Shown piece by piece: positions 52,268 through 60,778 of a stretch of 64,000 nucleotides of DNA. Position numbers and translations under genes: made by a program. The notes beneath the pieces are model-generated. The model was not told where the DNA came from. It searched no databases and saw only the letters and a list, made by a program, of their open reading frames with translations. Positions within the stretch are counted from its first letter, which is position 1. Each line of letters starts with the position of its first letter. The DNA comes from Pseudoalteromonas luteoviolacea S2607 (GTDB taxonomy: Bacteria > Pseudomonadota > Gammaproteobacteria > Enterobacterales > Alteromonadaceae): NCBI RefSeq assembly GCF_001625575.1, contig NZ_AUXV01000004.1:1-64000 (forward strand), given 5' to 3'.

Positions 52268-54079
52268 ATGGGTTTACGAAAAGGAGTAGTGAGTTCAGCA
52301 GTCGTGGCTTCATTGGCTACTGGATCGTTAGTATTTACGAATCAAGCCAATGCATTTGGTTGGGGAAGTATCGGAGATTTTTTTAAAGATCCCGTTGGGT
52401 CTATTGGTAGTGCGGTTAGCCAAGTAGCGACTGTTGTGCAGGATGTAACAAGCCCCGTGACTAATGTGGCCATTACAGTTTTAGAGCAAGGTGCCAATGT
52501 AGTTAACCAAGCCACAGATGCAGTAGGTATAGATTCTAGAGCGATTACAGGGCAGGCAATTGCTGTGGCTCAAAGCCTCACTTCAATAAATCAGCTGGGC
52601 ACTTACTTCACTTCAGAACAACAAAAATTAGCGCATCTTCAAAGCTTTGCCAGCACAGCGATTGGCAATGCGCACTACGTAACTCAGTTAGAGTCTTTAC
52701 TTGATGGTATTAACTCAAACAACGTTGAATTAGCAAAAGAAGTCGTTTACACATTAATAAGAGATATCGACTACAACAACCTTAAACGGGTTGCAGATGA
52801 AGTAAAAAATCGCGATAACGCGCAGTCAATCATGTTTATGGTAAATAAAGGTAATGTTGGTGTCGGTGTCGCTGTTGATATCAATGAATTAGAACGTATA
52901 AAGCATGGTCATCATACGCATCGCGACCAGCCGATTATGAGTTTCTTCGTACAAGCCGTGAACCCTGGAACACCGGACAATGCTATTAAATTTGCGGTTG
53001 GTTATCACAAAAACTTGCCAAAAGACGTAACAGGGAACAGCTTTAGTATTGCCAATACGGTTAAAAATCTCAAAGTAACTTTGGCATTCGCACCGCTTAG
53101 TACAAATAGCTTATTGAATTTATTCGATATTACGTCACTACGAAATCAGCATAAAATGACGGCAGTTGGTGTCAGCAGCAAGTCAGTAAACATGCAAGTT
53201 GGCGGTACATCTAGGCAGGTTGTGTTTAAACAGTGTCAAAATGGCCGCCTTCAAGCTGCGAATGGTAACTGTAACAACCCCAATGAAGATCTGTCTATCA
53301 GTTCAATCACGGGCGTAACTCAAACAGATCAGCATACATCGGTTGGTGGTGTTTCATTTGTATTTAAATCTTTTGGTATTGTACCAGGTATGTACTGTGT
53401 CCAAACGTTAGAGCCCGCCGATCCGCATACTTGGCATGACAACTACTTCTGTTCGTCGCAAGATATTGGCATGAAATGGTCATATGCAGGGCCGGTTAAT
53501 GGGATGCGCTGTACGCAAATCAAAGAGTCTGCCGATCCACACACTTGGGAAGACAACTATTTGTGTTTACCTCAGGATTCAGACTTTTTGTTCTCATGGA
53601 ATAGTGCAGGCAAAGCCAATATGCAAAAATCGGTTAGGTGGCTTGAGTCAGCAGATCCACATACATGGGATGACAATTACTTAGGTATCGAAAAACACGT
53701 TGAGCTTAAAATTCACGGTAAGTGTTTGGATATTTGGTACGCTCATCCAGCAAATGGACAGGACGTTGTTGTACATGATTGCCACGGGGGGGCAAATCAG
53801 AGGTGGTTATTTACTAATGACGGCAAGGTTAGAAGCAAGATGAACTACAACAAGTGTTTAGATTACAGAAACTCTGCGACAAGCAATGGCGAAAGACTGA
53901 TGGTTTGGGATTGCAACAACAGTCCGACCCAAGCATTTAAATACATAAATCAGCAGCTTAAAACAGTATTAGAGCCATCGCGTTGTGTTGATGCACCATC
54001 TGGTCAAAACGGCACTAGGACACATTTATGGGACTGCCCTGTATTGCACCCCAATAACACCGTGGTTGTCTCTCAATAA
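52268..54079 (+). CDS. Secreted protein with triple repeat and C-terminal ricin-B lectin domain
   Basis: The product has 603 residues from ATG 52268 (GGAG seven bases before). A signal peptide (cleavage after QANA, near residue 30) is followed by a helical domain (40-200) with valine- and alanine-rich amphipathic segments. A beta domain covers about 205-360. Three repeats of about 40 residues share E-x-ADPHTW-x-DNY (residues 380-480). The last 130 residues are a ricin-type beta trefoil: LDIWYAHPANGQDVVVHDC, GGANQRW, CLDYRNSATSN and VWDCNN. The lectin part probably binds surface sugars. It could be a pore-forming or enterotoxin-like protein. A terminator follows. Confidence 0.85.
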   Translation: MGLRKGVVSSAVVASLATGSLVFTNQANAFGWGSIGDFFKDPVGSIGSAVSQVATVVQDVTSPVTNVAITVLEQGANVVNQATDAVGIDSRAITGQAIAVAQSLTSINQLGTYFTSEQQKLAHLQSFASTAIGNAHYVTQLESLLDGINSNNVELAKEVVYTLIRDIDYNNLKRVADEVKNRDNAQSIMFMVNKGNVGVGVAVDINELERIKHGHHTHRDQPIMSFFVQAVNPGTPDNAIKFAVGYHKNLPKDVTGNSFSIANTVKNLKVTLAFAPLSTNSLLNLFDITSLRNQHKMTAVGVSSKSVNMQVGGTSRQVVFKQCQNGRLQAANGNCNNPNEDLSISSITGVTQTDQHTSVGGVSFVFKSFGIVPGMYCVQTLEPADPHTWHDNYFCSSQDIGMKWSYAGPVNGMRCTQIKESADPHTWEDNYLCLPQDSDFLFSWNSAGKANMQKSVRWLESADPHTWDDNYLGIEKHVELKIHGKCLDIWYAHPANGQDVVVHDCHGGANQRWLFTNDGKVRSKMNYNKCLDYRNSATSNGERLMVWDCNNSPTQAFKYINQQLKTVLEPSRCVDAPSGQNGTRTHLWDCPVLHPNNTVVVSQ

Positions 54080-54148
54080 GACAATACTTTAAATATGGGG
54101 TAATGCACAGGGTGTGTTTTACCTTCATATTCTCTCGGTAAATACCTC

Positions 54149-54190
54149 AGGCCTAGTATGTGCTCGATAATAATCACTAGGCCTTTTTAC
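54149..54190 (+). terminator. Intrinsic terminator
   Basis: AGGCCTAG (54149-54156) and CTAGGCCT (54177-54184) pair perfectly, followed by TTTTA. Confidence 0.8.
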
Positions 54191-54323
54191 TCACTTTTAT
54201 ACTCACAGCCTCTTTTTAGGCACTATAGGTACAATGTAGCTGGTATCTTCAAGTAATCATTAGGGCAGTGGATATAAAATCTAATCCCATAAGGTGATGT
54301 GGCAATTACGTTAGTTTGCCTAT

Positions 54324-54545
54324 TCACGAGTCATGACGGTCAGCTTGTATTGTGGCACTTTCACGGATCTGCTCAAACTTATTAAATGCATTTGATACAA
54401 CCTCTTTATCGGTGGCCGTGAGCGCAATAGATACATCGCAATTTGGGTTTGAACAGGAAAAAGATTGTCCGGCTAAAAGCAAATTTGATTCGAAGTAAAT
54501 TGGCATAGTGCATTCAGGACAGTCAATTTTTGATTTAATACTCAT
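54324..54545 (-). CDS. Small zinc-ribbon protein in the DUF2589 cluster
   Basis: The product has 73 residues. CPEC near residue 9 and C-x-NPNC near residue 32 form a zinc ribbon, and the remaining part is helical. The gene is the last of a group of four and starts 11 bases after the DUF2589 gene upstream of it. Its role is unknown; a structural or regulatory partner is likely. Confidence 0.65.
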   Translation of the reverse strand: MSIKSKIDCPECTMPIYFESNLLLAGQSFSCSNPNCDVSIALTATDKEVVSNAFNKFEQIRESATIQADRHDS

Positions 54546-54555
54546 AGTTAGTTCC

Positions 54556-55245
54556 TTATTTCTTACTCGGGAGTGGCATCATATTTTTTGAAAATATTTC
54601 TAAAATTGTGGTGATCCCATTGGGTAAAGGGAGTTGGCCAGCTTCAAGCGTAACTTCATAGCTTGCATGAGCTGAGCTAGCTTGTTGCTGCTCTCCTTGG
54701 TGTGATTTGGCGAGCGAGCCGTGCAATTCAGTCTCAAACTCATGTGATTGGTTTGGCTTTGTGTTTTGTGCATTACTTTGTTTTTGAGGTTGCGCTTTGC
54801 GTTGCCTCCGCCCCTGCGGTCGCCCCTGCACTCGCCCTTGCATTCTGCGAGTTGAGGTTGAGCTACTCTCTTGTTGTTCTAAAGCATCTTTCTTTTTTAT
54901 TTCCCTAGAACTTTTCACTTCCATATTGAAAGACACCTTGAGCTTTTCTATGGCCAATGAATTGATGGGGATTAAGGTCATGAGCGGAATGGAGATATCC
55001 ATTTTCACAGGAGATGTACCAATGACGCCATCTTTGTCTATTACAGAGCGAGACAATGTGAAGTTGACCATAGTGGGGATTAGCTGGTTATCATCATCTG
55101 GGCTTTTTTCGAAACAGGTTGTGAGGAGAAACTGTGTCTGTGCATTTGCAATCATCGCGTTTGCATCGGTTGCGGCTTTTAATGGCGCACCAATGAGCGC
55201 TTTCATGGGCAATCCAGAAAACTGTGAGGCAATATTGTTGTTCAT
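54556..55245 (-). CDS. DUF2589 protein with basic linker
   Basis: The product has 229 residues. The start QFSGLPMKALIGAPLKAATD and TLSRSVIDKDGVIG mark the family, which is commonly found next to R-body-like Reb genes. An Arg/Gln-rich insert (residues 122-160, RRMQGRVQGRPQGRRQRKAQ) is absent from the paralog at 55837-56472, although the flanks match. The C-terminal segment LEAGQLPLPNGITTILEIF is shared with that paralog. Family function is not established. It may help to assemble or insert the fibrous protein. Confidence 0.8.
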   Translation of the reverse strand: MNNNIASQFSGLPMKALIGAPLKAATDANAMIANAQTQFLLTTCFEKSPDDDNQLIPTMVNFTLSRSVIDKDGVIGTSPVKMDISIPLMTLIPINSLAIEKLKVSFNMEVKSSREIKKKDALEQQESSSTSTRRMQGRVQGRPQGRRQRKAQPQKQSNAQNTKPNQSHEFETELHGSLAKSHQGEQQQASSAHASYEVTLEAGQLPLPNGITTILEIFSKNMMPLPSKK

Positions 55246-55265
55246 GCGAAGTCCTTTTTTCTAAC

Positions 55266-55760
55266 TTATCCAGGAATTTGTGCTCGAAGTGCGCGCTCGT
55301 AACCCTCGATGAGCTTTTTAAGGCCTTCTGGGGGCTCATTACCGGTTAGAATGATTTCTAGTTGTGCATTGGCGGTGTTCTCTCCCCCACTTGGCCCGAT
55401 GATTTTGTCGCGAAACCCAGATTTGGTGGTGTTTTTTGCGAAAGTGACCATGAGCTTGTCTTGCTCATTCGTGCTTATTTCCAGATCTGTTTTGAACTTA
55501 ACTTCTGTGATCCTCGGCGAAGATATTGGCACCAGTGCAAGAAGTGGCACTTCGGCATCTACAGTGTCGATACCGTCTTCGGTTCTACTTGGAAATTGCA
55601 TCGTGCATGTTTTAGGAGAGTAACTTGGTGCTTTGCCTTCTTCATTTTCATGTTCATCGAAAAAACGTTTAACGAAGTCAATCGTTTCTCCTTCAACAGA
55701 CTTAGCAGCGTCTTTAACGCCTTTGTGTATGGCTTTCATTAATGATTGAAACTCGATCAT
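55266..55760 (-). CDS. DUF2589-like protein, short form
   Basis: The product has 164 residues. VDAEVPLLALVPISSPRITEVKFKTDLEI matches the central DUF2589 strand region of the neighbouring paralogs, while the N-terminal 60 residues (IHKGVKDAAKSVEGETIDF) are helical and different. The gene lies 20 bp upstream of the next paralog. All three paralogs share the charged, low-complexity tail region. Function unknown. Confidence 0.75.
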   Translation of the reverse strand: MIEFQSLMKAIHKGVKDAAKSVEGETIDFVKRFFDEHENEEGKAPSYSPKTCTMQFPSRTEDGIDTVDAEVPLLALVPISSPRITEVKFKTDLEISTNEQDKLMVTFAKNTTKSGFRDKIIGPSGGENTANAQLEIILTGNEPPEGLKKLIEGYERALRAQIPG

Positions 55761-55836
55761 GGCATGTCTCTTATTATCGTTATTTATGAGAGGAAGCTGC
55801 TAACTTCCTCAGAGTAATTAATGCATTAGTAGGTCG

Positions 55837-56472
55837 TTACTCTTTTTCAATAATTGGGTCAATGTTCTTGGTAAAGGCGTTGATAATAGTGGTTACGCCC
55901 GTTGGCAAAGGTAATTGCCCTGCGTGAACGTCTACTTCATATTTGGCTTTGTTTGATGCTTCATAGTGCTCTTTTTGCTTGGAAGTTGACTTGCTGCTAT
56001 GTGAAACCGAGCCGTGAACTTCAACAGAAAAAAGGCCTGCATTGTACTTTGCGGTAATATCAGCCTTCGCCGCCGTTTCTTGTTCACTGCTTTTTTCATT
56101 GTCAGTGGATGTTGAACTGGAGACTTCCATTTCAAAATGTATTTTAACGTCATCGACAGCCAAAGAGTTGAGCGGGATTAACGTGAGCAAAGGCAGTTTA
56201 AGCGTGATTTTTGCGTCATCTCCGCTGCTACCATTTGCCTTTATCACCGGGCGACTGAGCTCAAACTCCACCATAATTGGTGTCAGTTTACTGCCACTGG
56301 CTTGTGGTGAATTGGCACCACCTCCATTCTCAAAGCACGTACTCAACATAAACTGGGTTTGCGTACGGGCCATCATACCGTTTGCATCTGTTGCAGCTTT
56401 TAGCGGACCACCAATCAGGGATTTCATTGGTAAACCACTGAATTGCTGGGCCATTGATACGAGTCCTGCCAT
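55837..56472 (-). CDS. DUF2589 protein
   Basis: The product has 211 residues and is the closest relative of the gene at 54556-55245: FSGLPMKSLIGGPLKAATDANGM, MLSTCFENG and the closing HAGQLPLPTGVTTIINAF. There is no basic insert. TTTTGAGGAGAAA precedes its start on the minus strand, a strong ribosome binding site. This looks like the first gene of the leftward unit. From memory, DUF2589 genes co-occur with Reb genes in Proteobacteria. Confidence 0.82.
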   Translation of the reverse strand: MAGLVSMAQQFSGLPMKSLIGGPLKAATDANGMMARTQTQFMLSTCFENGGGANSPQASGSKLTPIMVEFELSRPVIKANGSSGDDAKITLKLPLLTLIPLNSLAVDDVKIHFEMEVSSSTSTDNEKSSEQETAAKADITAKYNAGLFSVEVHGSVSHSSKSTSKQKEHYEASNKAKYEVDVHAGQLPLPTGVTTIINAFTKNIDPIIEKE

Positions 56473-56945
56473 ATTTTTCTCCTCTTTTGAGATCTAATTG
56501 CAGTGCTTACTAAATTGCTTAACACTACGAATGGGTAATACCTGATCTGCATATTCAGTTAGCCATGATAAAAGCTGCACTTTGGTTTGGAATTGGTGAA
56601 TTTATGGAAAAAGTCGGTGAAAAATATGAGGTGTGAAAGTCTGTGCTTTCATTATTTTCAGGTTACAGGCAAGGGAGATGTTTAATCAACATTCGAGTGG
56701 TACTCAATTGTTATTTAGGCGAGGTAAGAGATTAACTATGTTCTAGCATACTCCGAGCGTGTTGAGACAATGCCCTGCATATCAAATGACTCCTAGGGGC
56801 CATATAAAGCGGAATTTTGAGCTCTAAGTGTTTTTAAACAGAGCAATTTATCGAAATGCAGAATTCGTAAATATGTCAGTAGGTGAAAAGAGCACAAAGG
56901 TATAATTTTCACGCTCTTGTTAGATAAATGTCGGTCTCGAAGGTT
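56473..56945. other. Intergenic region of the Reb/DUF2589 cluster
   Basis: About 470 bases with no supported gene. It separates the RebB-type gene from the DUF2589 genes and probably holds the promoter of the latter. Confidence 0.45.
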
Positions 56946-57215
56946 TTAGCGATAGATCATTGTAACCCCTTTCGATGTCGCTTTCGTGTCCACACAATAC
57001 AAAGTGTTCACGCCTTGAACTAAAGCTGCTTGGGCCGTGATAGCGTTATTTTGCTGACCTACGGTTGCGTTGTGGGCTGCGTTAGACAGTGCTTGGCTTG
57101 TTGCAATCATAAAGTTACCTGTCGCAACTGCTGGTGCGTCACCCAGTACCTTGGTATTTACTTGCGAAACTGAATCTGTAATTTGACTGTTAACAGCGGT
57201 CGGAAAAGCCATCAT
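56946..57215 (-). CDS. RebB-family R-body-like protein
   Basis: The product has 89 residues. FPTAVNSQITDSVSQVNTKVLG, then NFMIATSQALSNAAHNAT and TAQAALVQGVNTLY are, from memory, the conserved sequence of Reb proteins, which polymerise into coiled ribbons (R-bodies) that unroll and pierce membranes. Only one Reb copy is seen here, where R-body loci normally have several. The next upstream gene on this strand lies outside the visible block, so more may be present elsewhere. The 11 bases before its start contain AAGGAGT. Confidence 0.88.
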   Translation of the reverse strand: MMAFPTAVNSQITDSVSQVNTKVLGDAPAVATGNFMIATSQALSNAAHNATVGQQNNAITAQAALVQGVNTLYCVDTKATSKGVTMIYR

Positions 57216-57418
57216 TGATACTCCTTTGCCTAATTCAAAATCAAATCTAGTTTATTATTTATATTTTTACTATTACACCTTATTACGCATTAATGAGTTG
57301 ATCGAATTTTGCTCTTTTGGCGTAATAATATGTAATGGAATGTTTGGTATTTGTTACTAGACTTGTGGTCTTATCCGTGATTGTTCGAAAGCGCATTTCA
57401 TTTTTCTAAGGAGAGACT

Positions 57419-57565
57419 ATGCCTTTGGTTGCTATGCAAAAAAACCTTTGTCAGGTTATTTTAGTAGCGGGTGATGGGTTAATTACCTTCTTTCAAAGCT
57501 GCTATATCCTTCGAATTACATTCAAAACTGTGGACTTTATTCATTTAAAAAATGATTTCACATAG
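57419..57565 (+). CDS. Possible small protein, 48 residues
   Basis: AAGGAGAG ends seven bases before an ATG and the frame runs for 48 codons, with a Leu/Val-rich N-terminal third (LCQVILVAGDGLITFF). The strong ribosome binding site argues for translation. Nothing in it was recognised. It lies between the Reb gene and the LodA-like gene. Confidence 0.3.
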   Translation: MPLVAMQKNLCQVILVAGDGLITFFQSCYILRITFKTVDFIHLKNDFT

Positions 57566-57740
57566 TTCAATCGCACTTTTCCAGAATTGAAGCACTCAAT
57601 AACGGCGCTATGCAGTTAACGCAACATAGCGCAGTAAAACAGCGTGTGAGTCCAAGTTGAATTTGAACAAGCATACGTTCAACGTAAGACCTGTTTTTGG
57701 CTCATTAACATATTACATATTAGTTATTTAAGGACAACCC

Positions 57741-58203
57741 ATGTCAAATAGTCAGTATAAAATTTACCCGCCTTTGGGGATTGCGAGAGTTGGTAATGGT
57801 CCCGCAATCAAGCCGCTTTCTCTTTCCAATCCCTTCATGGTGGGCTGCTAATCTACCGGTACATGTATTACCACTTGCTAGATATGAAAAGTTCAAAGAT
57901 AGCCAGTCAGCTGATCTACCCGAAATTAATGGCATGACACACAATATTGCGCAAGGCATGTCCGCAGAGACCTTTGAGCATATGCGTTTAGAGCAGTTCT
58001 CGCAGCGCTTAGAGTGGCTCCATACTGCGGACCTTGGCTTTGTCGGTTATCACGCTGAAGGTGGCTATACCAACGGGCTTATTCAAATGGTAAGTCAGTG
58101 GAAAAAAATGGGGATGGTGATGGCTAGGCCTGTTGATGATCCCGGCGCGTCAGGCATTCCAAATGTGGTTTATGTTGCTTACAGCGAAGCTGATAAAAAT
58201 TAA
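57741..58203 (+). pseudogene. LodA-like amino-acid oxidase gene with most of its centre deleted
   Basis: From ATG 57741 (AAGGA 7 bases before) the first 36 codons encode KIYPPLGIARVGNGP, the N-terminal signature of LodA-type CTQ oxidases, and then meet TAA at 57849. The overlapping frame that follows to 58203 reads as the end of such a protein (FVGYHAEGGYTNGLIQMVSQW). Known LodA proteins have about 700 residues; here fewer than 170 codons remain. The Trp and Cys of the cofactor region are missing. The partner gene directly downstream is intact. Confidence 0.75.
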
Positions 58204-58255
58204 TAGTGACAAATACTAAAGGTACTTAGGTGCCTTTAACAAAAGGATGTATCAA

Positions 58256-59368
58256 ATGAACGATGGGTTTGAGTATGACTGTTTAATCATTGGTGGCGGT
58301 ATTGCTGGGACAGTGGCAGCTAAGCAACTAGTCGACAGAGGCTATAAGGTTACGCTAATCGATGATCGTGTCACTTCTCAATTGAAATTGGCGGAAAGTC
58401 TCCCGGCAAGTATCGAACCTATGCTTCAACGGCTCGGGCTTTTTGATTTAATTAACGCGCCACCACATTTTAAACATTCGGGTATGGTTTCAGCGTGGGG
58501 CACGCATATACTACAAGCAGCACCTTTGGTGGCGCATCATCATGGTTGGAAGGTAGACAAGCGCGCGTTGGTAAGGCAAGTGAAAGTACAATTGCCGAGT
58601 GCGTGTGTGATCTCAGGTAAAGTGAAGGAAGTTTCAGAGCAAGAGGGAGGTTGGGACTGCATTGTTCGAAGTTACGTCACAGAGACAGACATCAAAGTCC
58701 GAGCTCGATTCTTACTTGATGCCTGTGGCCGTCAAGGTTACTTGCCAAGAATCTTAAACTTGCATAGGCACACATTTGACAAACTCAGTGCTTTTGTCGC
58801 GAATGTTATTGTCCAATCGCCTTCGAAAGCGCAACCATCAGTGGTTGTAGAGTCCTTTGAGGATGGTTGGACACTAGTATCAAAAATAAACGACAAAGAA
58901 AGCATGATTGCCATATTTTGCAATCAACATACGCCGGATTTTAGTGGACTGAGGCAAGCCAAAAATTGGCATGGCATTGCCAGTCAAACGCAGTGGTTTA
59001 AAAAGATACTACCGAACAGCGCTTTTGAGGTGAAGGTCCTAAATGCGAGTAGTCATATCGTTAGTCGACTAGCTGGTAAGAATTGGTTGTTGGCTGGTGA
59101 TGCGGCAATGTCTTTTGACCCACTGTCTTCACACGGAATGACAACCGCAATTTATATGGCTGAAAAAGCTGCAAGTGCGATAGATGACCTCTTTAAAGGT
59201 GAAAAACAGTCTCTGAACCTGTACAGCAAAACGATGACCGATATTTACAACAGTTATTTAAATGAGTTGTTGGGACATTATCGTCGTGAAAGGCGGTATC
59301 AAGCCTCTAAATTTTGGCAGAGTAAACAGCAAATTAGCGCTCAAGAAACGCTGAGTGTTGCAGGTTAG
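58256..59368 (+). CDS. LodB/GoxB-like FAD-dependent oxidoreductase
   Basis: The product has 370 residues; ATG 58256 is preferred because AAAAGG (58241-58246) would be too close to the ATG at 58247. The FAD-binding start is YDCLIIGGGIAGTVAAKQLV, and the second nucleotide motif is WLLAGDAAMSFDPLSSHGM. The domain layout is that of tryptophan-halogenase-like flavoproteins. Such proteins are paired with LodA-type oxidases and are needed to form their CTQ cofactor. The LodA-like gene is broken, so the partner is orphaned unless it serves another substrate. Confidence 0.85.
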   Translation: MNDGFEYDCLIIGGGIAGTVAAKQLVDRGYKVTLIDDRVTSQLKLAESLPASIEPMLQRLGLFDLINAPPHFKHSGMVSAWGTHILQAAPLVAHHHGWKVDKRALVRQVKVQLPSACVISGKVKEVSEQEGGWDCIVRSYVTETDIKVRARFLLDACGRQGYLPRILNLHRHTFDKLSAFVANVIVQSPSKAQPSVVVESFEDGWTLVSKINDKESMIAIFCNQHTPDFSGLRQAKNWHGIASQTQWFKKILPNSAFEVKVLNASSHIVSRLAGKNWLLAGDAAMSFDPLSSHGMTTAIYMAEKAASAIDDLFKGEKQSLNLYSKTMTDIYNSYLNELLGHYRRERRYQASKFWQSKQQISAQETLSVAG

Positions 59369-59390
59369 AGAGTGCAATACGCTGAGGGAG

Positions 59391-59420
59391 TTAAACTAGG
59401 GCATAAATGCCCTAGTTTAA
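59391..59420. terminator. Perfect bidirectional hairpin between convergent genes
   Basis: TTAAACTAGGGCAT (59391-59404) pairs perfectly with ATGCCCTAGTTTAA (59407-59420). The flavoprotein gene enters from the left and the fibrinogen-like gene from the right. Confidence 0.85.
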
Positions 59421-59437
59421 TGGGTGTCCCATCGAGG

Positions 59438-60478
59438 TTAACGCATCCAAAGCAAGGCAAATGTAGAGCCGTTTGGTTCAGCGTTTGTAATGCATCGTGT
59501 AGAGCCTTTGCCAGTTTGTTTGTACTCGCCACGCGCAACCCAACAGTGAGTTGTGCCATATAAATCAATCTGCCAACCAACTTGATACGTTGGGCGGTAA
59601 ACTGTGTCGTCCCATTGTAGATACGCAGGGTTAACACAGGCAGTTTTCAATGTACTTGCATCGTTGTAATCGGTTCTACAAGCTGGAATTTTAATCAGCT
59701 CTGGCATGTGATCTACGCGATCTAGATAACCCCAAGAATAGCGAATCAGCCCAAGTTCATGCGTGGTTAGATTGTCTGCAAAGGCTGTTTTACCATTGTC
59801 ACAATATGCGCCAACAGGGCAAGCAACTTGTTCTTTTGCATCACTGAATCTAGCAAGGTCACCTTGATATAGCCATAGTTTGGTCGGGTTAGTTGGGTTA
59901 GTCTCAGGCAATTGACCATATTCAGTGATCCGTCTAACGCCACCTGCTGCTGTGCTTGGGTAGCTTCCCACTAATGTCCAGCCACCGCCATGAGAAGTCA
60001 TATCACAATAAACCGACATAGGCTCATTATTGTCGTCAACTATTTCATAGATTCCATCGCCGGTGCTGGCACCCGCGTCTAGGATTTGCTTACATGTTGT
60101 AAAAACCTGTTGCTGATTATTCACAAGGCCCCAATCACCAGAGGCACCATCATTACTGTGCCAACTACCTTGGTAACTACCATTTGTGCCTTTATGCCCA
60201 GAAAAATACTGACTTTGGCCAGATACTAGATCGCTTATTTCAAATCGAATGCTAGTACCGTTTGCGCTAGTGGCACCTGATAAAATCTTTTCAACAGAGG
60301 TGGCAATAAAGTGCGTATTAAACCCTTGAAAAGCATACTCTGACGTTACTTCGTTAGAGAGAACACCATTATGTTCGGAGTCCATTTTGAGTTTATACGT
60401 TCCTTCAAACTGTGTTTGCTGTGCAAATACGCTGCTGCTTAATATAGCAACCGATAATAAAGGCCATGGATTTTTCAT
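59438..60478 (-). CDS. Secreted fibrinogen-like domain protein
   Basis: The product has 346 residues with a signal peptide (cleavage after SSVFA, residue 19). The N-terminal module (20-120, with QYFSGHKGTNGSYQGSWHSN) is shared with the gene at 60779-61660. A fibrinogen-like domain follows: CKQILDAGASTGDGIYEI, YCDMTSHGGGWTLVG and later CWVARGEYKQTGKGSTRC. These domains usually bind N-acetylated or other sugars, with a calcium site. Cysteines are abundant and suggest disulfides. An adhesin or lectin function is likely. A ribosome binding site GGAGTTA is present upstream. Confidence 0.85.
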   Translation of the reverse strand: MKNPWPLLSVAILSSSVFAQQTQFEGTYKLKMDSEHNGVLSNEVTSEYAFQGFNTHFIATSVEKILSGATSANGTSIRFEISDLVSGQSQYFSGHKGTNGSYQGSWHSNDGASGDWGLVNNQQQVFTTCKQILDAGASTGDGIYEIVDDNNEPMSVYCDMTSHGGGWTLVGSYPSTAAGGVRRITEYGQLPETNPTNPTKLWLYQGDLARFSDAKEQVACPVGAYCDNGKTAFADNLTTHELGLIRYSWGYLDRVDHMPELIKIPACRTDYNDASTLKTACVNPAYLQWDDTVYRPTYQVGWQIDLYGTTHCWVARGEYKQTGKGSTRCITNAEPNGSTFALLWMR

Positions 60479-60778
60479 GTTAACTCCTTAACGTTTGTTG
60501 AGAAAGTAGGGGGAATCGTTCTTTATACGTGTTCGATTGTTCGCAAAATTCTTATTAAGAGTGGTTTATCTCTACAAAGTAAAAATCGGTATAATTTTAT
60601 GATGAGAGAGTATTAATTGTTTAATAATTTTGTTTGCTTTTAATCGATATCTAGATTTTATTAGTCAATTTTTATTAGGTTTAGTATTGGGCAGTACAAG
60701 TCTATTTTATATATTGTGTTTTTGGCCAGTTAGTGGACCGTATATAGACAATCCACTAACTGGCATAGTTTGGTAAGT

